Origin: a virus
Strand: one strand, 5' to 3'
Virus record (IMG/VR): IMGVR_UViG_3300046450_001125
Location: 1 to 23,459 of that record
DNA: 23,459 nucleotides
Shown: one piece after another, positions 16,395 to 23,459 of the stretch
Layout: every line of letters begins with the position of its first letter
How positions within the stretch are numbered: the first letter of the stretch is position 1
Translations under genes and position numbers: made by a program
Notes under the pieces: model-generated
Seen by the model: only the letters and a program-made list of their open reading frames with translations
What the model was told of the DNA's origin: nothing
The model's database searches: none

Positions 16395-17873
16395 TTAGAT
16401 TCCTTTGAATAATACAAAGTTATTAGCAGCTTGAGTTACTAAACATCTTTCAGAAAGGAAGTTAACTTCCATTGCATCTAAAGACGATGTTTGAGCACCA
16501 CCAACTGAACCAGTTAACCAAGATTTCATTCGTCTGTCATCAGCTTGTGAAGCTCTATAACGTACGTGTAAAAATGGTCTTCTAATGTTAGTACCTAAAA
16601 TCTGATCATATACAGTTGAAGTACCTGCAGGGATTAAAACTCCTTCAATAGAAGCAGGTCCTGTTTGAGCACCTCTAGTAGAAGCATCATTTAAGTATTT
16701 CCAGTCTGTTTTGTAAAAATCATAAGAACCTCTTCTAAATCCTGAGAAACCAAGATTTAAAGCCATTTCTTCAGAGTTTTCAAATAAACCGAAAGCAGTT
16801 CCTCCAGCAAATCCACCAGAGATAGATCCTAGCATGTCGTCAAAATCAAGATTCGAAGATCTATTTAAGAAAAGCATATTTTCTTCGATAGCTCCTTGAG
16901 TATCTAAATTTTTAAGAATTGCATCAAATGAATCTAAACCAGCAGCAGCACTGAAACCAACTTGTACATTTCCTCTAGCTGTGATAGCAGCAAAAAGACC
17001 TTGAGTACCTAAACTTCCATTAATTGAAGCAGCGTTATTACCTGATAATTCACCTTCTACCATAGACATTTCTAAGTAATCTTCAAATCTAAGTCTTGTT
17101 TCAGACTCAGCTTTCAAGTACCATAAATAACCTCCAGTACCATCTTCAGTAGCAACTTCTATCCAACCGATCTGAGCAGTGTCAGAACCATTGATAGTAT
17201 AAGTACTTCTAATTATGATAGGAGTATTAGAGAATTGAGTGAATGCAGGAGTAACCGTAACCATAGGGTTGTTTACCGCGTTATAAGCGTTAAAACCAGC
17301 CCCTGCGTTAGCAGTTGACGTTCCTTTTTGAAAATCAGAACCGTATACAAATATTTTTAACCCAGCGCCTACACCTACGCCAACGTCAGCAATACCAGCA
17401 AGAGCTAAAGTGGTAAAACCATAAGGTTCTACAGCTAAAACTCCTGTAGTTGTATTTGAAGAATTTACAAAACATTTTGCTTCATTACCAAACGCATCCA
17501 TTACAACGATAGTTGAACCTGGAGAAATTACGTTTAAAATAGTTGCGGCAACAGGAATCGTTATTACAGAAGTTCCAGCTACAGCACCACCAGCTAATGA
17601 GCAATTAGTGTATGCAATATGTAATCTATTTTGTTCAGACCAAATTACTTGATCAGATGTCATCGGCATCTCTGCACCGACCATGCGTAAAAAGCCTGAT
17701 AACGTTCTGTTACCATATCTTTCTACTTCTTGTTCATACAATTCCGGTAGGTATTGTTGAGCAAAGTTGTTATCAGCGCCTCCTGTGGTGCCATCAAACG
17801 TTAAATAGTTTGCGGCAAGGAGTTGCTGTTGTTGAGAAGGTACTATTGTACCAAACTGTGGACTTAAAGCCAT
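16395..17873 (-). CDS. Major capsid protein (492 aa)
   Basis: This is the shell-forming protein, expected to have the HK97 fold. The N-terminal region (QQQQLLAANYLTFDGTTGG, NNFAQQYLPELYEQEVERYG, LSGFLRMVGAEMPMTSDQVIW; residues about 16-81) is a pattern I associate with capsid proteins of marine podoviruses. A Gly/Ala/Val-rich beta insert follows (about 90-200). Then come the long-helix region with DGTGGYLWYLKAESETRLRF (about 245-264) and a C-terminal region with RRPFLHVRYRASQADDRRMK (about 429-448). The 492-aa length is reasonable for a capsid subunit. It lies 20 nt after the scaffold-like gene, and its own terminator follows, as expected for the most heavily made virion protein. The leader is TAAATTAAAAATTAAAAATTATG. 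I see no obvious protease site or fused Ig-like decoration domain. Confidence 0.9.
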   Translation of the reverse strand: MALSPQFGTIVPSQQQQLLAANYLTFDGTTGGADNNFAQQYLPELYEQEVERYGNRTLSGFLRMVGAEMPMTSDQVIWSEQNRLHIAYTNCSLAGGAVAGTSVITIPVAATILNVISPGSTIVVMDAFGNEAKCFVNSSNTTTGVLAVEPYGFTTLALAGIADVGVGVGAGLKIFVYGSDFQKGTSTANAGAGFNAYNAVNNPMVTVTPAFTQFSNTPIIIRSTYTINGSDTAQIGWIEVATEDGTGGYLWYLKAESETRLRFEDYLEMSMVEGELSGNNAASINGSLGTQGLFAAITARGNVQVGFSAAAGLDSFDAILKNLDTQGAIEENMLFLNRSSNLDFDDMLGSISGGFAGGTAFGLFENSEEMALNLGFSGFRRGSYDFYKTDWKYLNDASTRGAQTGPASIEGVLIPAGTSTVYDQILGTNIRRPFLHVRYRASQADDRRMKSWLTGSVGGAQTSSLDAMEVNFLSERCLVTQAANNFVLFKGI

Positions 17874-17893
17874 AATTTTTAATTTTTAATTTA

Positions 17894-19135
17894 TTAGTTA
17901 AATTTTTTAGTTTTTATTCGTAATTTTGTTGAATCTAATCCACTAATCGATTTTACTTTTAATCCGTTTATGAAAACATTTCCATCGGCAACTTGCCTAG
18001 GTTTGTCTGTCGAAGGATTCTTAGAACTTTCGATAACGTTTTTAACGCCATCTGCTTTTCCTTGTTCATAAAAGTGATGAGCAATTTTATCAGCATTCAT
18101 GGCAGCATACATTGCTTTGTGATACCCTGCTGGATCTACAATTTCACCTTTGTCATTTGAATATTTATTGACAAAGTTTTGTACATCTGCTTGTGTTTCA
18201 CCAACTTTAACCGGATCTTTTATACCATATCTAAATTTCTTTTCCCCCACGTTGAAATCAAAACCTTTGAATTCTTGAGAAAAAAGCTTTTTAGTGTTAT
18301 CTCTAAAATCTCCATGTAATTGTTGTACAGTTTCTTGCTGCGCCTTATAGTTGTCGTAAAAACTCATAGCTTCTTGCTGTTCTTTAGTAACGCCCGGTCT
18401 CAACTTGATCTCGTCGTAATATTTACTTTTTGAACCTTCTAGATGCTGTGTAGCTTTTGCAACCTCTTCTTTGTAAGCAAGTTTCTTTTTACGAATGTCC
18501 CTTGCTTCGTCTACATCTTCGTCAAAGTCAAAATTGTCTTCCATAAGGAAAGCGATTTCTTCTAAATCTAAATGCGGTTTTGTTTTTATATAGTACTCTT
18601 TTAGTAGTTGCCCACTGTTGAGTTTAGAGTAATCTTTATTAAGTGCTACGTAATCTTCTACACTTCCACCAGTTTCTTCCATAAATGAAACTAGTTTTTC
18701 AATATTTTCAGGTAAAGGTTTTCCAAGAACTTGCTCATCTCTTTTAGCTTCTGCAACTTCTTGTTTAATTTCTTTAACCTCTGTTTTTTCTTCTTCAGTT
18801 ATTTCTTGGATGGGGGAAATTTCTTCAATAACCGCGCTGGGCTCTTGTAATTGTTTTTCTCCTCCAGTTCCCACGCTGCCGCTATCTTCGGAAGATTCGC
18901 CCACAGGTATCTCTTTTGTTTCTCCGATTTGAATGGCATCGCTTTGTTCTTTAGGTATGGTTACTTTAATAACTTCAGGAACAATTTCTCCTGTAGCTTC
19001 TGGTTTAGTTAAATCCACTTTTATTGGATCATTTCCACTAAGACTTCCTAAATTTTTAGGTACTCTTTTTTTTGACTTTAATTTAAAGTCACCTTCCTGT
19101 TTAACAGGTTCATTTGTTTGTGTTTCTTTTGACAT
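17894..19135 (-). CDS. Scaffolding-like protein (413 aa, acidic)
   Basis: The gene sits between the portal and capsid genes, the usual place for the scaffold that guides shell assembly and is later removed. The product looks the part: highly charged, low in Cys and aromatics, predicted disordered at the N-terminus (residues 1-110, rich in E, K, P, T, S), with an acidic helical stretch (ITEEEKTEVKEIKQEVAEAK, about 113-132). Helical coils follow (DFDEDVDEARDIRKKKLAYK; KEQQEAMSFYDNYKAQQETV), and the end is basic (STKLRIKTKKFN), which suits the capsid-binding tail of T7 gp9- or P22 gp8-type scaffolds. It starts 30 nt after the portal gene and ends 20 nt before the capsid gene. No protease motif is visible. 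The family assignment rests on composition and order, not on recognised homology. Confidence 0.8.
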   Translation of the reverse strand: MSKETQTNEPVKQEGDFKLKSKKRVPKNLGSLSGNDPIKVDLTKPEATGEIVPEVIKVTIPKEQSDAIQIGETKEIPVGESSEDSGSVGTGGEKQLQEPSAVIEEISPIQEITEEEKTEVKEIKQEVAEAKRDEQVLGKPLPENIEKLVSFMEETGGSVEDYVALNKDYSKLNSGQLLKEYYIKTKPHLDLEEIAFLMEDNFDFDEDVDEARDIRKKKLAYKEEVAKATQHLEGSKSKYYDEIKLRPGVTKEQQEAMSFYDNYKAQQETVQQLHGDFRDNTKKLFSQEFKGFDFNVGEKKFRYGIKDPVKVGETQADVQNFVNKYSNDKGEIVDPAGYHKAMYAAMNADKIAHHFYEQGKADGVKNVIESSKNPSTDKPRQVADGNVFINGLKVKSISGLDSTKLRIKTKKFN

Positions 19136-19165
19136 GATAAAATATTATATAATTGTTATTTTTTA

Positions 19166-21571
19166 TTAAGACATAAATCCATCTAGATCAAATGCCCCCG
19201 CTCCACTACCACTGCTTTCAAAATCAACTGGTGGTGAATCATTTTGTCGTTGATTAATCAACTGACTTTGCTGAGTTCCTTGTAATTTAACTCTCTTATC
19301 TTTACGATCTTCTATTTTTGTTTCCTTAGAACCTTCAGTTCCTATTTTTATTTGAGCTAACTGCTTGTTATATTCAAACTCTTGAGATAATAATTGAGAT
19401 TTAATTTGCAATTCAGTTTGCATTCTTTGTATTTCAAATTGAGATTTAGCTTGCTCAACATTAACCTTTTGTTCAGTTAAAGCTTGTTGCTTTTGAACCT
19501 CAGCCATAGCTGTTTTTTCAGCAGTTTCAGCTTGAGCTTGAGCTTGAGCTTGTACCATCTGTTGTTGATTTGCTTGATCTCTTTCTAATTTCTTTTTACG
19601 TTTTAACTTTAGTAATTGATTTGCTAGTTTTAGATTTTTTATTTGCCTTATATCTATAGCATCTTCTAAATCTATACCACCAGATTGTAAAGCTATTTGA
19701 ATATTTTGTTCTAATGCTGCTTTTTCTTCTTCATCTGGTTCTAATTCTAGAAATATTCCAAAGTCATGTAAGTTTAAGTTTCCTACTTCTTGCAATGTTT
19801 GGGCATTATATAAAGATATACTTTCTATTAAAGAATTACGTGTTAAAGGAAAACTAAGAACATCAGCTAGTTTTAAAGATATATTTTCACATATTCTTAA
19901 AGATAAATATAAACTTGCTTGATTAATGTGTTTAGTAGCTATATTAGATTGATTGGCCGCCATTTTAGCTAAACCGACTAAAGCGTCTTTATCAGGTAAA
20001 CTACCATCCCTTGCTTCATTAAGCCCGGTCACGTCTCTTATCATTTGTAAATAGTATTGATAAGTTTGTATTAAACTTTGCAATTTGGCTCCACCAGAAG
20101 AAGATGAAAGTTCTTGTATAGGAACTTTACCTCTATTCATTTCACCATCTTGAGTTAATGATCTACCAACAACACTACCAGTTTGGAAATACATATTCAA
20201 TGCTTCTGCTGGGTTATAATTTGTACCATTACCTAGGTCAACTTCAGCTAAACCATCCATATCTAAAAACACTCCATCAGGCACTAATCTAGCTAACACT
20301 TGTTGCATTTTTAAATGCGTTAACTGTATCATATCTGCAAAACCAGTTATTTTACTTACTAAAGATTCTATTCTACCTTTATACATTCTAGGTGCACAGA
20401 TAGCGTAATTCATTTCTACCTTAGTAGTATCAGCCATAGGTCTTGTCATATTTTCTGACAACTCCCACTGTAACATAGTATTAGTTCCTAAAACTTTTAC
20501 ACCACTGTATAAAACCTCTATACTTCTTGAAACTTTATTGTAAGTGTCAGAAGGGGGAGGATTAAAATCATCAGTTTTTTCTATTATTTTCTCTAAACCA
20601 TTATCAGTTTGTTTTAGTTTAAAAACCTGATCATGATATGTTTTATATTCAAAATATAATATTTGAACTGTATTAGCATCGTAGTTTCCCCAACCAGTAA
20701 TGTATTGTCTATTTCCTGGCATTTCTTGTATACGTTGTAATTCTTCGTTACTTATATATGGAAATTGTTTTTTTAATTCTGGAATAGTAATGGATTTTAC
20801 TTCTCCTACATAATATATATCCTCAAAATTAGGATCTTCTGTATATGAATAAATCATATAAGCAGGATCTACATAATCAATAGTTATTCCATTTGATTTA
20901 TTAAAATTTGTTTTAGTAGCAGCTATTCCGCAAGTAACTAAATCATAATTTAATCTACGCTTGGTAAGTTCCCATTTGTTTTTAGCTAAAGTTGTACTTA
21001 TAGCTTCTTCTTCAGCAATTTCTACCGATTGCTTATAACTAAGTTGCATGTGTAGTTCTAATTCTTCTTTAGTTCTAGGTAGATCTAAAGGAGAAATATT
21101 AGATCTTTGTAAATCTAAACCTAAAACTGCTTTAGCTCTAGCTATTTCTTCAGCTGCAAACATATCTTGAGCAACTGCTGTGGCATATTCTGTTCTTTTT
21201 TTAACAGACTCAGGATCTTGAGAATAAGCTTTTATTTCAAATTCTTTTTGGGAAATACCATTAACTACTATATCAACAAATTTTGATATAACAGGAACTG
21301 GTTTCCAGTCTAAATTTAAATAAGATAAATCACCATTAATAGATAATTCATCTTTATATTTTTGAACAGGTTGTTCACCTCTAGCATAAAGTCTTAAATG
21401 ATGAAAGTTGTTAAAACTTGTCAAATATCTATTCCCACTTGTTCTACCTTGATTGAACCACTCTGTTTCAATAGCAGAAGCTACTTGAGAGCCATATTCC
21501 AACGAATTTTTTTCCGCTGCCGGTACTACCTGACTAGGAAAGGCGCTATTAGAATTAGTGTATATCTTCAT
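19166..21571 (-). CDS. Portal protein (801 aa)
   Basis: The portal forms the 12-subunit ring at one capsid vertex through which DNA is pumped. The N-terminal half has the wing/stem region, with YLTSFNNFHHLRLYARGEQP (about 49-68), NLDWKPVPVISKFVDIVVNG (about 86-105) and YVDPAYMIYSYTEDPNFEDI (about 230-249). The middle holds MIQLTHLKMQQVLARLVPDG and RDVTGLNEARDGSLPDKDAL, the latter typical of podovirus portals (the crown-side clip region, with the motif RD.TGLNE). The last ~160 residues are a long Q/A/E/K coiled coil (barrel-like) with a perfect QAQAQAQA run near 674-681, then a disordered end. The ATG directly abuts the terminase stop (TAAATG), suggesting coupled translation. A scaffold-like gene follows after 30 nt. 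The length is in the range of large podovirus portals with a barrel. The assignment comes from motif pattern and gene order. Confidence 0.9.
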   Translation of the reverse strand: MKIYTNSNSAFPSQVVPAAEKNSLEYGSQVASAIETEWFNQGRTSGNRYLTSFNNFHHLRLYARGEQPVQKYKDELSINGDLSYLNLDWKPVPVISKFVDIVVNGISQKEFEIKAYSQDPESVKKRTEYATAVAQDMFAAEEIARAKAVLGLDLQRSNISPLDLPRTKEELELHMQLSYKQSVEIAEEEAISTTLAKNKWELTKRRLNYDLVTCGIAATKTNFNKSNGITIDYVDPAYMIYSYTEDPNFEDIYYVGEVKSITIPELKKQFPYISNEELQRIQEMPGNRQYITGWGNYDANTVQILYFEYKTYHDQVFKLKQTDNGLEKIIEKTDDFNPPPSDTYNKVSRSIEVLYSGVKVLGTNTMLQWELSENMTRPMADTTKVEMNYAICAPRMYKGRIESLVSKITGFADMIQLTHLKMQQVLARLVPDGVFLDMDGLAEVDLGNGTNYNPAEALNMYFQTGSVVGRSLTQDGEMNRGKVPIQELSSSSGGAKLQSLIQTYQYYLQMIRDVTGLNEARDGSLPDKDALVGLAKMAANQSNIATKHINQASLYLSLRICENISLKLADVLSFPLTRNSLIESISLYNAQTLQEVGNLNLHDFGIFLELEPDEEEKAALEQNIQIALQSGGIDLEDAIDIRQIKNLKLANQLLKLKRKKKLERDQANQQQMVQAQAQAQAETAEKTAMAEVQKQQALTEQKVNVEQAKSQFEIQRMQTELQIKSQLLSQEFEYNKQLAQIKIGTEGSKETKIEDRKDKRVKLQGTQQSQLINQRQNDSPPVDFESSGSGAGAFDLDGFMS
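19529..19552 (-). repeat. Tandem hexanucleotide repeat (4 copies) in the portal gene
   Basis: Four perfect copies of AGCTTG (plus-strand reading) lie end to end and encode alternating Gln-Ala in the coiled-coil tail of the portal. Such in-frame hexamers can expand or shrink by slippage without breaking the frame, which would change the coil length by two residues per unit. Confidence 0.85.
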
Positions 21572-23459
21572 TTATTGAATTATTTTTGAGGTTGCTCCTT
21601 TATTGTTGTATTTTTTGATTCCTAAATCATAAATCTTTCTTTCAATAATAGGATTAGGTCTATATTTATTTTTATTACAAGCCATTATTGCTAACCCAGA
21701 ACTTATCGATGCATCATGTGAAGTTCTATTGTTTATATTAAATTTGGCCCAATCTTCTAAAGTTCTTTGAAAATAAAAATCCCCGTAATTAGTATCAGGT
21801 CTTAAACCTATATAATCTTGAATATAAGATTCTATTGCTGCGGCGTGAGATTGTTTTATATCTTCACTAGAGTTAGGTATTCCACCTATTTCTCTTTCAG
21901 TCACTGATAATTTTGTATAAATTTTATCTGGTCTATTCATCGAATAGCCTCTATAACCTCTTCTTTTAAAATAATATAAAAGCCTTGGTTTGTTGTTTTC
22001 CGCAAGTATTGGCATTCCATAAAAAATACATGCCATAAGAACATCCTCAAAAAAGATTTCAGCAGTAGAGGGTCTTGCGATGTATTCTAAGAAAAAATGA
22101 TTAGTTGGACAGTCATCCATTGAGAATTTAGTTAAACCGTGTAAAGATCCGTTTGAACCTCTACCATCAACTGTTCCTGATATATCATAGCTGTCACATC
22201 CAAAAGCACCCATATGTTCATTCCCAGGATGTTTTCTACCATTTTTAGAAATAACATTATTTTGTAAATGTGATGCTGGAACCCATGAGACATAGAATCT
22301 TCCATTATTAGTTGGACTAAATATCACTGAAGTATCTTTAATACCATTAAACCATTGAAAGTTTCCTCTGGTTATTATACCACTACTTCTTAAGTCTGCG
22401 TTCCAATCTATTTGTTCGTAGATTTTAGTTAGATTAAATAAAGAAGATTTAGCTTCATCTCTGAAAGCATGTTCCTCTGTACGTGGAAACTGTCTATAAA
22501 ACTCATTAAGTCCATCTTGATCACCCTTAAGGCCATCTACTTCGTTCTGCCAGTATTCTATAACACCTATATTTATCTTTGTACCATGCGGATCTTCAAC
22601 CGGTTTTTTTGGGGTGTCGAAGACAGGTATGCCATAAGAATCGATGTATCCCTCGTAATTCCATTCCATAGGTATAAACAAGCTATATAATCCTGAGCGA
22701 GTCTGTCCATTGGCGTTTCTTTTGGTAACATCTGAGTCATAATAAAGCTTCTTGAAATTTTCTCCACCTTTGTCAAGAGCATTGCTCGTTGAACCCATCA
22801 TACATTTACCAATAATCTTACTACCTAGTCGCAGGGTTGTTTTAGTAACCCTCCAGTTATTTAAAATATTACTTGGTCTCTCCCATTTACCAGATTCATC
22901 ATGAACTAATAATTTTAGTTTTTCACCATCATAAGAGTTGTCTCCAGTGTTTTTCCAGTCGATAGTTGTATCAAGACCTGTTAATTCTCTAAGTGTTTCG
23001 TTGGTCTCTAGCTTTCTTCTTGTAAATTTAGAGGCTGGAACCCTATAAGCCAGTTCCGTCTTCGGTCTATCCATACCATCTTGTATCGGTTTAAAGAAAA
23101 ACGGATAGTTAACGGATATGGGTACAACTTTATCGGTAAACATGGTTTTAGCATCTGGACCTGTTTTTGATAAAATACCAAATCGTGAATCTGTAGAGAT
23201 AGTGGCGCTGTTAACAGTTTCGCCTGATGCCATGAATGAAAAACCAGACCGTCTGTTTTTGAGGTAGCAAATACCATATGATCTTGTATCGGCTTTGCAA
23301 GCTTCCCAGAATATAAAAAATAATCTGTTTGACTCCCTAAAATCTGGCTTCCCAACATCAATTTTGGACCACTGCAAGTACATGTAGTGAGTGCCAGTAA
23401 TATAAGTAGGATTTGTTTTATTAACAAACCAAAATCCTTTTTCTCTAGATTCAAACTCT
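21572..23459 (-). CDS. terL: Terminase large subunit (partial, N-terminus off the window)
   Basis: The frame is open to the window edge: before the first visible Met (23383) it reads EFESREKGFWFVNKTNPTYI then TGTHY, a continuation typical of this family, so that Met is not the start. The ATPase domain has a non-canonical Walker A region, KNRRSGFSFMASGE (Met-based residues 42-55), and a Walker B with catalytic Glu, LKLLVHDESGK (156-166, D162/E163). It also has a coupling-type motif, GSTSNALDKGG (197-207). The nuclease domain shows acidic positions expected for an RNase H-like fold: GCDSYD (D397), EIFFED (442-447) and SHDASISSG (D557). The enzyme packages and cuts DNA at the portal. The portal gene begins immediately after its TAA. 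A small terminase subunit is not visible and would lie to the right. Confidence 0.92.
   Translation of the reverse strand, partial: EFESREKGFWFVNKTNPTYITGTHYMYLQWSKIDVGKPDFRESNRLFFIFWEACKADTRSYGICYLKNRRSGFSFMASGETVNSATISTDSRFGILSKTGPDAKTMFTDKVVPISVNYPFFFKPIQDGMDRPKTELAYRVPASKFTRRKLETNETLRELTGLDTTIDWKNTGDNSYDGEKLKLLVHDESGKWERPSNILNNWRVTKTTLRLGSKIIGKCMMGSTSNALDKGGENFKKLYYDSDVTKRNANGQTRSGLYSLFIPMEWNYEGYIDSYGIPVFDTPKKPVEDPHGTKINIGVIEYWQNEVDGLKGDQDGLNEFYRQFPRTEEHAFRDEAKSSLFNLTKIYEQIDWNADLRSSGIITRGNFQWFNGIKDTSVIFSPTNNGRFYVSWVPASHLQNNVISKNGRKHPGNEHMGAFGCDSYDISGTVDGRGSNGSLHGLTKFSMDDCPTNHFFLEYIARPSTAEIFFEDVLMACIFYGMPILAENNKPRLLYYFKRRGYRGYSMNRPDKIYTKLSVTEREIGGIPNSSEDIKQSHAAAIESYIQDYIGLRPDTNYGDFYFQRTLEDWAKFNINNRTSHDASISSGLAIMACNKNKYRPNPIIERKIYDLGIKKYNNKGATSKIIQ

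Noticed and set aside
17612-17875. Plus-strand 87-aa frame antisense to the capsid gene start
   Set aside because: Antisense to the most conserved part of the capsid protein; composition is typical of a reverse-complement shadow.
19529-19552. Tandem hexamer as part of a CRISPR or regulatory array
   Set aside because: No spacers, only 24 nt, and it is in frame in the portal coding sequence.
22573-22782. Minus-strand 69-aa frame inside the terminase
   Set aside because: Shadow of the terminase frame, with no independent leader or recognisable protein pattern.
23381-23383. ATG at 23383 as the true terminase start
   Set aside because: The frame stays open to the window edge and the upstream residues (GFWFVNKTNPTYITGTHY) fit the terminase family, so the start is outside.
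23008-23454. Minus-strand 148-aa frame overlapping the terminase
   Set aside because: It runs in another frame within conserved terminase sequence, has low-complexity unlikely composition, and the terminase frame is open across the same bases with family-typical motifs.

Overview
The window is one strand-coherent piece of the structural (late) module of a tailed bacteriophage with podovirus-type architecture. Every supported gene lies on the minus strand, so transcription runs from the right end (23459) to the left end (1). The DNA is AT-rich. The gene starts have no recognisable Shine-Dalgarno sequence and instead follow A/T-rich leaders such as AAATAAAATAA. Ten of the eleven visible stop codons are TAA. 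These traits fit a phage of Bacteroidota (for example marine flavobacteria). The protein sequences resemble conserved structural proteins of marine/flavobacterial podoviruses, including crAss-like phages, as I remember them. The host and taxon are inferences. No integrase, replication, lysis or tRNA gene is present.

Layout in transcription order (right to left): large terminase (5' end cut by the window edge, 23459-21572); portal (21571-19166); acidic scaffold-like protein (19135-17894); major capsid protein (17873-16395); a rho-independent-type terminator just after the capsid gene; an unknown conserved 254-aa protein (16319-15555); a short intergenic region with a 25-nt hairpin and a 10-nt direct repeat; two head-to-tail connector/ring candidates (15490-14549 and 14542-13274); a 1789-aa tail/muzzle protein (13270-7901); a 451-aa tail protein (7865-6510); a small GNAT-fold protein (6499-6074); and three probable ejection proteins in a row: 251 aa (6086-5331), 600 aa (5320-3518) and a giant one of at least 1166 aa that runs off the left edge (3500-1).

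The order portal, scaffold, capsid, connector, tail, acetyltransferase-like protein, then three internal proteins of increasing size mirrors phage T7 genes 8 to 16, although the proteins look quite different from T7's. The terminase pumps DNA through the portal into a shell built from capsid protein on the scaffold. The ring and muzzle proteins close the portal and form the short tail. The ejection proteins probably sit in the capsid and leave with the DNA at infection. Genes are packed tightly, with gaps of 0 to 75 nt, and there is no gene-free stretch over 300 bases.

I did not find a wholly new defence or mobile system. The most interesting points are the giant open ejection-protein gene, the T7-like order with a GNAT-like gene at the gp13 position, the unusually long muzzle protein with two diverged glycine-rich modules, a possible beta domain shared by three neighbouring tail proteins, and the structured RNA elements flanking the gene after the capsid gene.
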